Shown piece by piece: positions 16,896 through 26,304 of a stretch of DNA of 64,000 nucleotides. Each line of letters begins with the position of its first letter. The first letter of the stretch is position 1. The notes under the pieces were generated by a model. The model had not been told where the DNA came from, ran no database searches, and saw only the letters and a program-made list of their open reading frames with translations. Location: the NCBI GenBank assembly GCA_016708265.1, contig JADJGA010000008.1, positions 1 through 64,000 of the forward strand, given 5' to 3'. A program made the position numbers and the translations under genes. This stretch comes from Saprospiraceae bacterium. Lineage in GTDB: Bacteria > Bacteroidota > Bacteroidia > Chitinophagales > Saprospiraceae.

Positions 16896-17624
16896 ATGGG
16901 AAATAGCAATTCAAGTTTTGCGTCCCGGCTCCGACGAGCCCAGGATATTTCGGCTATCCTGAAGGGACTGGAGGATTACAATCCTCCCAACGTAGAAGAC
17001 AGCCTGGCCGGATTTCAGGCATACATTGATTCACTGGTAGCGGTTAACAATTCCGAGACTTCATTTATGAAGGCTTTCAGATTGGCAGCCGGACATCGCA
17101 GAGACAGGTTTTTTAATGATCCTGATTCAGCTATCAGACTTATGGCAGCACTCAAAACAGGAGTGAAAATGCAATATGGCAGAAATAGTTATGAACTGGC
17201 TTTGTTGAAAACCATTTCTGAAAGGATGCAATATGCAAAAGTGGCTGTTCCAACGGTTAATACCGATGAAGCTACAGTGCCGGATTCTTCAGAACCGAAG
17301 AAATCCATACGACATGCTGAGAGAAATTTTGGTTCTATCACCAAAAATTTCAATGACTTTATCACAACCATCGAGGGGTTTAATTCCTATAAACCCGCTA
17401 CTGATGGTCTGACACTGGAAAACCTGAGGCGCGTTTCGCAAGATCTCACATCACTTAATGATGATGTAGCAGTGAAGCTGGGACAACTTCAGGATGCCAA
17501 GAAGAACAGAGCCAGGCTCTATCTGGAATTGAAAGAGCGCTCAGAGCGTATAAAATCATATCTGCGTGTAAAGTATAAAGCGGACTCCAATATCTACTTG
17601 AAAGTCCGCTCTTATAGATTCTGA
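16896..17624 (+). CDS. Orphan soluble protein, 242 aa, less AT-rich than its surroundings
   Basis: It starts at ATG 16896 (MGNSNSSFASRLRRAQDIS), with no signal or membrane segment. It is mostly helical, with heptad-like stretches near residues 165-225 (LENLRRVSQDL, LYLELKERSERIKSYLRVKY). The composition is clearly richer in G+C than the flanking DNA, where AT runs dominate. It is preceded by a TATTTTTG element at 16843-16850 and the 42-bp repeat block, and followed directly by a strong terminator. I believe proteins of this look occur in several copies in some Bacteroidota, but I cannot name a family. The short frame at 16659-16892 just before it may be its leader or non-coding. Confidence 0.65.
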   Translation: MGNSNSSFASRLRRAQDISAILKGLEDYNPPNVEDSLAGFQAYIDSLVAVNNSETSFMKAFRLAAGHRRDRFFNDPDSAIRLMAALKTGVKMQYGRNSYELALLKTISERMQYAKVAVPTVNTDEATVPDSSEPKKSIRHAERNFGSITKNFNDFITTIEGFNSYKPATDGLTLENLRRVSQDLTSLNDDVAVKLGQLQDAKKNRARLYLELKERSERIKSYLRVKYKADSNIYLKVRSYRF

Positions 17625-17645
17625 TAGCATCTGGTATTGAGCAGA

Positions 17646-17686
17646 GCATCCGGCAAACCATGCGACGGTTTGCTGGATGTTCTTTT
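17646..17686 (+). terminator. Rho-independent terminator
   Basis: GCATCCGGCAAACC (17646-17659) pairs with GGTTTGCTGGATGT (17668-17681), with a short loop and a following TCTTTT. It sits 22 bases after the orphan gene. Confidence 0.8.
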
Positions 17687-17689
17687 AAT

Positions 17690-18535
17690 CATTTCTTACT
17701 TTGAATTCAGCTTTGGAAATGTGAAATTACTCCACTTTTGACAAATGCAAACATTTTGCATTGTTTTTTTTGCAATTCCTGATGTAAAAACATAATAATT
17801 TTCACTATTTACCGGCAAAAGCTCAAATTTTTCGAATTATAAATACAATAGTTCGTTAAACAATCTTGCTGCGATATTGAGGTTTTAGTTCAAATGTATT
17901 GTCTAAATTTAAATCTTTTATTGATTTTTATTCAATCATATATATTTAATTTAAAAAAATTTACTATCCAAGAATTTTCTTAATAGATTAAACAAATCAC
18001 TTCGTATCAATATAAATCAAAAGATTGGACTAATATATTTTTAATCTCTGTCATTAGATATATGTGGTAATAAATTATTTTTTTAAGGCGTTTCTTCACA
18101 TTTTGAAATTTTTTAAATTAAAATAAACGTAAATTATTCGCTTACAGTTCTGGTTGAATGTCCATAAAATGAAAATGATTATTAAAATATTCTAACTTAT
18201 ATGGTTGACAGTTAATAACTTAAAATGTAAATAAACATTTAGTAAGTCCTGATAAATCTGCAAATTTTTTAATTTAATGTAAAAAATATCCTTATTAAAA
18301 AATGTTAAAAAAATTCAATATTACTATTTTTTCAATTTTAAGATATTAAATTTGTGTTATAGAGGAATATATTTAACAATTTTTTGTGCCTTATTATTGT
18401 ACTAAATTTAACGACAAATTTTGAATCACAAAAAAATTAAATATGACTATTTAGTTCAGCAAAAAAATTAGTAAATTCTCAATCGATTTTTCTTAATTTT
18501 ACTAAATTTAATATTGAGATAAAAAAATTAAATCA
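17690..18535. other. AT-rich non-coding desert
   Basis: About 850 bases dominated by A and T runs with stops in all frames. I see no gene, tRNA or clear palindrome. Such composition in Bacteroidota often marks foreign or relaxed DNA, but nothing here proves it. Confidence 0.6.
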
Positions 18536-19183
18536 ATGGAGGAATCTAAAAGATTTTTAAGATATGTTATTCCTGGGCTAATATTTATTTTTCAGATAGG
18601 TTTGGTTTTAGAATTTACAGATGTAAAAATTATAACTGACCAAGAAACTCAAGATTTTTATAAGATCATTATAACATTATTTATAAGTTCAGGCTTATTA
18701 GGGTATTTGTTTTCAAATCTATATTTCTTTGTCCATTGGAACATTGATTTTAAAAAATGTTTTGGCATAGATTATAAACAAATTGTAGACAAAAATAAAG
18801 GATTTTTTAAAATAAATGAATCTGATGTTGACAATAAAAATTTAAAAACTGATAAAACTCAATTGGAATATTGGATTATAATTAATGTATTTTGGAATTT
18901 ATCTCCTGTAGAAGGTTTAGAAAAAATTAAACAAATGACTGATAAATTATCAGATATGTTACATAGTTTAGGAACAACTATATTATCAATGTTTTTAGCT
19001 CTTTTAATGGGTATTATTATTATATTCCATCAAAATAAAATATGTTTCTGTTTTTGTTATTTCATATCTATTTGTATTATATTAATATTTCTAATTTGTC
19101 ATTATCGAAAATTATTTTTTCAGTTATTATTTCTTTATGAGGAAGCAATTAGGGAGGCGAATACTAGAGATAGTAAAAAGTAA
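18536..19183 (+). CDS. Four-helix membrane protein, 215 aa, unknown
   Basis: Two N-terminal transmembrane helices (residues about 10-27 and 43-66), a polar central loop of about 75 residues with many Asp and Lys, then two C-terminal helices (about 145-165 and 170-192) and a short charged tail (EEAIREANTRDSKK). The start RFLRYVIPGLIF is the kind seen in small membrane proteins of accessory loci. It stands alone in an AT-rich region. No enzyme motif. A role as a membrane effector or anchor is conceivable but unsupported. Confidence 0.55.
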   Translation: MEESKRFLRYVIPGLIFIFQIGLVLEFTDVKIITDQETQDFYKIIITLFISSGLLGYLFSNLYFFVHWNIDFKKCFGIDYKQIVDKNKGFFKINESDVDNKNLKTDKTQLEYWIIINVFWNLSPVEGLEKIKQMTDKLSDMLHSLGTTILSMFLALLMGIIIIFHQNKICFCFCYFISICIILIFLICHYRKLFFQLLFLYEEAIREANTRDSKK

Positions 19184-19249
19184 AATAAAGATGAAAATTA
19201 CCTAATGAAGTAAAAATTATAAAAAAATTTAGAACACCAGTATTAATTT

Positions 19250-19292
19250 AATAAAAAGGGCCAATATTGAAAAACCAATATTTTGCCCTTTA
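19250..19292 (-). terminator. Hairpin terminator after tRNA-Pro
   Basis: AAAGGG plus CCAATATTG (19255-19269) pairs with CAATATT and GCCCTTT (19276-19291). On the minus strand it is followed by a T-rich stretch. It lies 6 bases beyond the tRNA 3' end. Confidence 0.65.
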
Positions 19293-19297
19293 TCATG

Positions 19298-19373
19298 TCG
19301 GGATGACTGGATTCGAACCAGCGACCCCACGCCCCCCAGACGTGTACTCTAACCCGGGCTGAGCTACATCCCG
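19298..19373 (-). tRNA. tRNA-Pro (anticodon GGG)
   Basis: The acceptor stem is CGGGATG/CATCCCG (19373-19367 and 19305-19299) with discriminator A at 19298. The anticodon arm CACGT-CTGGGGG-GCGTG gives anticodon GGG, and the T arm contains GGTTCGAATCC. The CCA end is not encoded. All arms pair. Confidence 0.95.
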
Positions 19374-19441
19374 TAGTTCAGATTGCAAAGATAATAGTAA
19401 TTGTCAATATTTCCAAGGAATATTTGTAAAGAAATGGTTAT

Positions 19442-19556
19442 AAGGTTTATGAGGTTTATGAGGTTTATGAGGTTTATGAGGTTTAGAGGGTTTAGGGAGT
19501 TTAGGAGGTTTAGTAGTTTAGAGGTTTATATGGTTTATGGAGTTTATAAGGTTTAT
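19442..19556. repeat. 9-bp tandem repeat (GGTTTATGA-type)
   Basis: At least four exact 9-bp units followed by degenerate copies (GGTTTAGAG, GGTTTATAT and similar). No coding frame. It lies between tRNA-Pro and a minus-strand gene, with AT-rich direct repeats of ACAATTGACAATTA (19604-19634) just beyond it. Confidence 0.8.
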
Positions 19557-19665
19557 TAATAATTGAATTTTCCCGCCTTGGTACCATATCACCATCATGA
19601 ATTAACAATTGACAATTAACAATTGACAATTAACCATTAATTCGTAATTGATTAAAACCCCAGTA

Positions 19666-22461
19666 TCAGTCTGATATTAAATGGATTTTTTCATCTTCAA
19701 CATCAGGAGTATAGTCAAATCCGATACCAAATGGGATTTCAAACTGACGGAAATAAACATTGTCAAACAGCAATTCTATGCCTGCTGATCTTTTGACAGA
19801 TATATCCTCCTCGGAATTCACTATCCTGTCAATATCGAAATATATATTGGCAGAAACCCTTTTTATAAAAACAAACCTGCCCAATGAAATATCAGGATAA
19901 ACAATAGGCAGGGAATAATTCAGTTTTGCTCCAACTACTAACTTATTATCAGGCCTGTATGTATATCCACGTGCATAATAATAATCAGCAGAAGCATCAT
20001 AAATATCAAAATCAGAACTGGTGGTTGTATTGTATAAAAGTGCAAATCTCATCCTGAAACTGTTATTCTTCATGACCCCGGGCAAAAAAACTGTTGAATT
20101 GGCAGCAAAAGCATAAGTATCTCCAATATGAGTCATATCATACAACCTGATATTTGCTGAAATACCGTAAGAGGGAAACATAGATCTGTAACTGCTGAGT
20201 TTATACCTCGAATAACTTGCAGCAAGGTCGAGTCTTGACCTCATTTTCTTATCCTTAAGCAACGGTGAATTGCCGTAATAACTGTAGGTATATAAATCGA
20301 TTTGTGGGAAAAATGAAGTATAATAATTATGTTTATTGCTTTTGAGTGGTAATCCAACTGATGTGTTTATACTTAGCCTGTTGAGCCTGAATTCATTATT
20401 ATCATCGTCCAGGCTTTTGAGATTATATCTGTTGTTAATACCTACGGAAAATACGGGATATAAGCCACCGTATTCGATACTGGTGTTCATGCCGAAAGAA
20501 CGGTCATTGGCATTATAAAAAGGAGTAAGTATAAGTCCAAGCCTCTCCAGGTAATCAGTCGATATGAACTGCAGAGCATAATTCGGATGCAGGGGAAGCG
20601 GAATAATTGAATGGAAATTGATCAGATGCATATTTGAGTTATACTTCTTCACTTCAAATGTCCTTTCAGTTATTTTATCCACAACCGGTCCATTCTCTGC
20701 ATCAGCTATTTTGCCCGGATTAAAATTGGACTTATAACAGAAAAACAATGTGCTGTCAATTTCAAATCTGAGATTTGAAATATCATTTTCAATATTCAGA
20801 TTTGTTGTGTTAAAATCCTTGCTGCAGAAAGCAAATTTGCCACCGGCAGAGACTGCAGGCATTGAAACACCATATTTTTGACCGGAGATCATCTTCCTGA
20901 TCAGATTGTCATCCAGGCCAAAACTAAATATCTCCTGGTTTTGGTTTCCATCCGGATAGTATGAGCTGAAATAAATCCGGTTTTCTTGAGCATATACATT
21001 TGTAATTGCAGTGACAACTGGCGGAACAAGCGTATTGATGATCTCAGAATTTATATTTATTGTCATCAGGGTATTTTCATTATTCCTGTCCCCGACAGTT
21101 ACAATATTCTCATCATCTATCCAATCCACTTCTCTGAAAAAATAGTTTTCCGGATTGGCAATTTTTTTTATTATATTTCCATTCTCAATATCAAGCAGCA
21201 CTATACTGCATTGCATTTCCCTGTCAGATTCGATCACAGCCACCCTGCGCTGGTCAGGGGAAACAGACGGGGAGAAGAACCTGCTTTTATCAGAAATTGC
21301 ACTTGTTTTACCTGTTCTGAGGTCATGTTTATAAATATTTGAATAATTGACATATTCCCATCTTGTATTCATATTGATTTCATCCCATACTATATATTTT
21401 TCACTAACATCGTACCTGCCGAAATCAAAACTCAGCGGGAGTATCTTTTTTTCTTCAATTTCTGATCCGTTGATGAATCTCACAAGGTAAGGAGCATCAT
21501 CAAAGGCATATTTCAAAGCATAAAGGATGCTGTCACTGAATTTTGGAAATGAATAGAATTCAAGGTCTTTTCCTGTCACCTTAATTGTCTGTTGTTCTCT
21601 GACAGGCAGGATAGAGGCAGCAGGCTGGCTCTTTCCCTTGCTGATCATTTCGTTATAAAAGTTTTTTGTACTTAGCCCGGTATTGTTTTTCAATGATTGC
21701 GAAAATGGATAGAAGACTTTTTTATATGTTACCGCATCCTCAAAACATTTTTTCCACAGGTCATTGCCGTAATTTTCGATACCGAAATTTACCATTTGGT
21801 AACCAAGAGAATAGTGGTCAGGAACAACGTCACGATATGAGCCGCAACTCATTTTTTCGTAGCTGAATGGAGTTTCAAGGTCTCTTATCGTATTGAACCT
21901 TACCTTGAAGTCCGGAATTCTTCCCCTGCCTGAATAAGTAAGAGCTGTCTCCTGAACAACTGCATCTCCTTCCCAAAACCAGCCTGGAACAGCCACAACA
22001 AGCATATTAGCCCACAGTCTGTCTCCAAATATTTTCTTAACAAATCCAGGTATTTTTTTTATGCCGTTATTGACCTGCATGACGTGCCTGTATTCGTGTA
22101 TAGTCAGTAGATCCATCCAGTCAATTGTACCTGCAAAAGGTTGTTGCGGAGCTGTGGTAAAAAACTTGCTGTGAACAGGGGCAAAACTGACAAAACCATT
22201 GGATTCCAGTGTCTGGTTTATGAGAAAAATATCGGTTTTATTAAGCTTATTGCCTATTGATGCATTGTTTTCTTTCGCTAAATGGTGTATCATTGCGCTG
22301 ATTCTCTGGGCCTTGTTTTCCAGCCCCCGGGGAAACACTAACCTTATAGTATCAGTATTGATCTGTTGCCATTCTTTATAAGCAGGGAATAATCCCGGGA
22401 CCTGCCCCATCAATATAAAACTATTGAGAAAAAGCATTGTTAACAATGAAAAGTATTTCAT
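19666..22461 (-). CDS. Peptidase MA-like / TolB-propeller / barrel surface protein, 931 aa
   Basis: Signal peptide 1-19. The zinc metallopeptidase motif is HEYRH at residues 122-126, with a downstream WFWEGDA (161-167) supplying the likely third ligand Glu164. Residues about 290-600 have WD/TolB-type propeller strands (SVSPDQRRVAVIESD, DIENGNIIKKI). The final 300 residues have alternating aromatic strands suggesting an outer-membrane beta barrel. The protein is thus probably an outer-membrane-anchored protease of the periplasm or surface. A related protein of 1077 aa lies divergently upstream but lacks the zinc motif. Frame intact. Substrate unknown. Confidence 0.75.
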   Translation of the reverse strand: MKYFSLLTMLFLNSFILMGQVPGLFPAYKEWQQINTDTIRLVFPRGLENKAQRISAMIHHLAKENNASIGNKLNKTDIFLINQTLESNGFVSFAPVHSKFFTTAPQQPFAGTIDWMDLLTIHEYRHVMQVNNGIKKIPGFVKKIFGDRLWANMLVVAVPGWFWEGDAVVQETALTYSGRGRIPDFKVRFNTIRDLETPFSYEKMSCGSYRDVVPDHYSLGYQMVNFGIENYGNDLWKKCFEDAVTYKKVFYPFSQSLKNNTGLSTKNFYNEMISKGKSQPAASILPVREQQTIKVTGKDLEFYSFPKFSDSILYALKYAFDDAPYLVRFINGSEIEEKKILPLSFDFGRYDVSEKYIVWDEINMNTRWEYVNYSNIYKHDLRTGKTSAISDKSRFFSPSVSPDQRRVAVIESDREMQCSIVLLDIENGNIIKKIANPENYFFREVDWIDDENIVTVGDRNNENTLMTININSEIINTLVPPVVTAITNVYAQENRIYFSSYYPDGNQNQEIFSFGLDDNLIRKMISGQKYGVSMPAVSAGGKFAFCSKDFNTTNLNIENDISNLRFEIDSTLFFCYKSNFNPGKIADAENGPVVDKITERTFEVKKYNSNMHLINFHSIIPLPLHPNYALQFISTDYLERLGLILTPFYNANDRSFGMNTSIEYGGLYPVFSVGINNRYNLKSLDDDNNEFRLNRLSINTSVGLPLKSNKHNYYTSFFPQIDLYTYSYYGNSPLLKDKKMRSRLDLAASYSRYKLSSYRSMFPSYGISANIRLYDMTHIGDTYAFAANSTVFLPGVMKNNSFRMRFALLYNTTTSSDFDIYDASADYYYARGYTYRPDNKLVVGAKLNYSLPIVYPDISLGRFVFIKRVSANIYFDIDRIVNSEEDISVKRSAGIELLFDNVYFRQFEIPFGIGFDYTPDVEDEKIHLISD

Positions 22462-22589
22462 AATCCTGAAATTTTGAAAAAATATTTGTAAATTTAATAA
22501 ATTTTTAAGTGCAGGAATTAAAATTAACTAAATTTGATCGTTATTATTTAAAAGAAGTTGTTTAAAAATTCAAGCTTAGGACTGTGCGA

Positions 22590-22770
22590 TCACGACATTT
22601 ATCGTCGGGAGTCTGAGCTGGAGAATGCAGGAAATTTTACCGAAACCTTGTAGGAAAAATTTCCGTTCCCGACATTTATCGTCGGGATGAAAACGTGATA
22701 ACTTGTTGCTTTATAATGGATAAAAGGTTTGTGAGTTTAATTCCGCACGTCCCGACATTTATCGTCGGGA
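22590..22770. repeat. Three copies of a GTCGGG palindrome (REP-like)
   Basis: CCCGACATTTATCGTCGGGA-type hairpins at about 22591-22610 (first copy lacks the leading CC), 22666-22687 and 22750-22770, spaced about 75-85 bp in the gap between two divergent genes. Each has a 6-bp perfect stem. The rest of the 562-bp gap is AT-rich and holds no gene. Confidence 0.8.
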
Positions 22771-23023
22771 TTGCTTCTTTTTGACGGATCAAAAAGAAGA
22801 GAAATTTTAATTAAATAAATGATGTTATTAATAATAAAATGAGTCTTATAAAATTTCGTATATTTTATTGTATAATTTATTATATATCAAAGGTATATAA
22901 ACTTTTTAATTATTATTTTCAAACAACTTCAATAATAAAAAGGCAATTGAAAATTTTTTAGGGACAAATTACTTAATATTTTTTGTTCAAATTATCATAT
23001 CAGAAATATCAGTATTGGATTAA

Positions 23024-26000
23024 ATGAAACTGGCATATTCAAATAGAAAATGTATCATAACTGTTTTTTTAACTGCTGTGCTGTTAATCATATCAGGTAT
23101 TTCTTACAGCCAGACTATCAATACCAGGTTTGGGAAAAACAGGGTGCAATTTCATGATGATTTCAATGACTGGTGGTCATACGATACTGATCATTACACA
23201 ATATACTGGTACGGTAAAGAAAGGAATATTGCCAAAACTGTGATCCTTCTGACTCAGATCTCCTATGATGATATTGAAGATATACTCGATTTTAAAATGA
23301 ACAGGAAAGTTCAGATTGTCGTATATTCCAATCTGTCTGATCTTAAGCAATCAAATCTGGGCATAAAAGAGTCAGAAGAGTCAGAAAGCCCTGGTCTCAC
23401 ACGGTTTTATGAGAACAAGGTGCTGGTATATTTCAATGGAGATCACAATGATCTTTTGCGGCAGATCCGGGAAGGCACGGCAAAAGTTTTTCTGAACAAT
23501 ATGTTTGGAGGTTTGAGTTATGAAAATATTTACAAGAGGCTTTTAATCTCAAATTTTCCAAAGTGGCTGACATCCGGAAGTGTAAAATATTTGTCGCATA
23601 AATGGGATTATAATGATGATGAGATATTGAGAAAGCTTTTCCTGACCAAAAAAAGTAAAAAACTGGAATTTAAAAAGTTAAGCGAAAAGCTTCCGGATCT
23701 GGCAGGGAAATCATTTTTCCATTTTCTTGAGAATAATTATGGCCCCGGGAATATTTCAGATTTCTTCTATCTTGTCAGGATATCGAGGGATATCAGGTCC
23801 TCATTTCTGGCAGCAACAGGTAAGACAATCAATGAACTTAATTCGGAATGGATGGACTATTTCACAATGAGATACCAGTCTGATAAACAGGAATTGATGA
23901 CAAATGATGAATTTAAGTCAACGACTGAGATTAAGAGTAGTTCAGTACCGCTTACCTCTCTTGCTCTCTCTGAAAAGACCGGAACGATCAGCTACTCAAC
24001 AAACAGAAAAGGCAAGACTGAGGTTTTTCTGAAAGATGGAAGTAAAACCAAAAAAGTCCTTAAACTGGGATATGTCAATACAGCCCAGGAAACAGATTAC
24101 AGTTATCCCATAGCTTTTTTCGAAGGGACAGGTTCAAACCTGGGAATAATTTATGAAAAAAGAAATGAGCTTATTCTCCGGACAGTTAGTACTGAAAATT
24201 TTGAATTCGAAGAGCACATCATTTCTCCTGAGTACAGAAAGATCTATTCCGCTTCATTTATTGATACTGAAAATCTTGTCCTGAATGCCGATGTCGATGG
24301 TTTCAATGACCTGTTTAAATATAATCTGAAGAAAAGACAATCTGTCCGGATTACTGAAGATTTCTGGGATGATCTTGATGCAAAATATTGTGTACTGAAT
24401 GGCAAACAGGGAATAGTATTTGCATCAAACAGAGCCGGCTATACATCAGGCAAGCAGCTTTTTGATACTATAGCACCACTTGGTAAGTTTGATATCTGCT
24501 TTCTGAACCTGAAGGATAATTCAATTATCAATCTCACATCTACTCCCGGTATTGACGAAAGAAATCCTGAAATACAAAATGATATATTGTATTTTATCAG
24601 TGATGAATCAGGTATCAGAAATATTAAAACAAGGAGTTTATCAAATCTCTCGGAAACAGAATTTATAACAAATTCAGCATCATCAGTCAATAGTTTTGTG
24701 ATGAACAGCAGAAATTATTTGTTCAGCTCTCCAGACCTTTGTGACAATATATTATTTTCAGGTGCATCTCAGGCTGCACGATACAAAGCCATTTCTGAAA
24801 CTTTTTTCAGTAAAAATCAGTACATTATTTCAAAAGCAATCCAGCCTCAAAACAAGCCTCAGCTCAATTACTCTGATATGGAGATAGATTCAGGATTGAT
24901 GTTTCAGTCAAAATTCAGGGATGTTGAGAATCTGGACAATTATACCGCAGTGGTCAATGATACACTTAAAACGGAGAATAAGCAACAATTTAAATTCAGT
25001 CCTTTTTCATCTTATAAAGCTATCGCTTCGAGGCTGAAATTTTCATTTTCCGAGATCATAACAAAAGTGGATAATGAACCGCTTTTTGAAGGAATGGAGA
25101 ATTACAGTCAGGATCAGAATTCATATGTTCCTCCTGCACCAGGTCTGCTTGTTAAATCCATAATAAAGGATATGTTCGAAGACCATTATCTTGAAACCGG
25201 GTTTCGAATATCTACAGATTTTAGTCAAAAGGAATATTTTTGGGTATATGAAAACCTAAAATCCAGAATTGACTGGCAGTATGCATTTTATAGAAAATCC
25301 AGATCAGATTATGATTTTTCAAGGGTAAATATAGTTGATAAAACAAGGCTCATTACTAACCTTGCACAGGTTCAGGCAAAATATTCATTTGACACTTATC
25401 AATCATTCAGGCTTATATCAAGAATTCAGGCAGATAAAAATATTATAGGAGCATCTGATACACTTTCGCTGAATAAACCCGATATCCCTGAACAGAGGAT
25501 AAGTCTGAAAGCAGAATATGTTTTTGATAATACTTCCATAATTTCTGCCAATCTTATGGAAGGCAACCGCAGTAAGTTTTTTATTGAGACCTACAACCGG
25601 TTCAATCTGGATATCAAAGATTTGAGTCAGTTTGATATTTCTAAAGGCCTGATGACTGTTATTGGTTTTGATACAAGGCAATATTTCAAAATTCTTGATA
25701 AAAGTGTAGCTGCCCTCAGGCTTGCAGGACAGAAATCATTTGGTGATGAAAGCAATCTGTATATTCTTGGAGGCCTTGAAAACTGGTATTTTTCGAAACA
25801 ATCAGACCTGGTCCCCTATCCTGAATCAGACAATTTTGCTTTCAAAGTCCTGGCTGCAAATATGAGAGGTTTTGGCTATAATGCCAGGAATGGGAGTTCT
25901 TTCCTTGTATTTAACGGTGAATTAAGGTTTCCGGTATTTCAGTATTTCCTGGGGCAGGACATTAAGAAAAGTTTTATAAGGGATTTTCAGTTTAATGTTT

Positions 26001-26257
26001 TTTATGATATGGGACTTGCATGGTATGGGTCTTCACCTTTTTCCGATGACAATCCGTCAAATTACAGGATCATTGATATTCCACCATCTATTAAACTTAA
26101 GATCAGGTATTATTCTGATCCTTTGATCGCAGGGTTTGGTTTTGGAGTGCGTAGCAGTTTATTCGGTTATTTTATCAAACTGGACTATGCCTGGGGTATT
26201 GAAACCAGGACTATTCAAAAGCCTGTGCTTTACTTTTCAGTAGGATATGATTTTTAA
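23024..26257 (+). CDS. Inactive peptidase MA-like / TolB-propeller / barrel protein, 1077 aa
   Basis: Signal peptide 1-30 (ending SYSQ). The N-terminal module aligns with the minus-strand neighbour: there DLLTIHEYRH, here DLLRQIREGTA (residues 143-153), and there WFWEGDA, here WLTSGSV (181-187). Both zinc His and the Glu ligand are therefore gone. A propeller follows from about 300 to 560 (LALSEKTGTISYSTN, GIVFASNRAG). The last 350 residues are barrel-like with an aromatic C-terminus (YFSVGYDF) typical of outer-membrane insertion. Probably a structural or binding paralogue. Frame intact. Confidence 0.75.
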   Translation: MKLAYSNRKCIITVFLTAVLLIISGISYSQTINTRFGKNRVQFHDDFNDWWSYDTDHYTIYWYGKERNIAKTVILLTQISYDDIEDILDFKMNRKVQIVVYSNLSDLKQSNLGIKESEESESPGLTRFYENKVLVYFNGDHNDLLRQIREGTAKVFLNNMFGGLSYENIYKRLLISNFPKWLTSGSVKYLSHKWDYNDDEILRKLFLTKKSKKLEFKKLSEKLPDLAGKSFFHFLENNYGPGNISDFFYLVRISRDIRSSFLAATGKTINELNSEWMDYFTMRYQSDKQELMTNDEFKSTTEIKSSSVPLTSLALSEKTGTISYSTNRKGKTEVFLKDGSKTKKVLKLGYVNTAQETDYSYPIAFFEGTGSNLGIIYEKRNELILRTVSTENFEFEEHIISPEYRKIYSASFIDTENLVLNADVDGFNDLFKYNLKKRQSVRITEDFWDDLDAKYCVLNGKQGIVFASNRAGYTSGKQLFDTIAPLGKFDICFLNLKDNSIINLTSTPGIDERNPEIQNDILYFISDESGIRNIKTRSLSNLSETEFITNSASSVNSFVMNSRNYLFSSPDLCDNILFSGASQAARYKAISETFFSKNQYIISKAIQPQNKPQLNYSDMEIDSGLMFQSKFRDVENLDNYTAVVNDTLKTENKQQFKFSPFSSYKAIASRLKFSFSEIITKVDNEPLFEGMENYSQDQNSYVPPAPGLLVKSIIKDMFEDHYLETGFRISTDFSQKEYFWVYENLKSRIDWQYAFYRKSRSDYDFSRVNIVDKTRLITNLAQVQAKYSFDTYQSFRLISRIQADKNIIGASDTLSLNKPDIPEQRISLKAEYVFDNTSIISANLMEGNRSKFFIETYNRFNLDIKDLSQFDISKGLMTVIGFDTRQYFKILDKSVAALRLAGQKSFGDESNLYILGGLENWYFSKQSDLVPYPESDNFAFKVLAANMRGFGYNARNGSSFLVFNGELRFPVFQYFLGQDIKKSFIRDFQFNVFYDMGLAWYGSSPFSDDNPSNYRIIDIPPSIKLKIRYYSDPLIAGFGFGVRSSLFGYFIKLDYAWGIETRTIQKPVLYFSVGYDF

Positions 26258-26304
26258 TGCATGAAAAAAAAATTCATATTTAATTTCCGGTAGAACAAAT
26301 GGGT

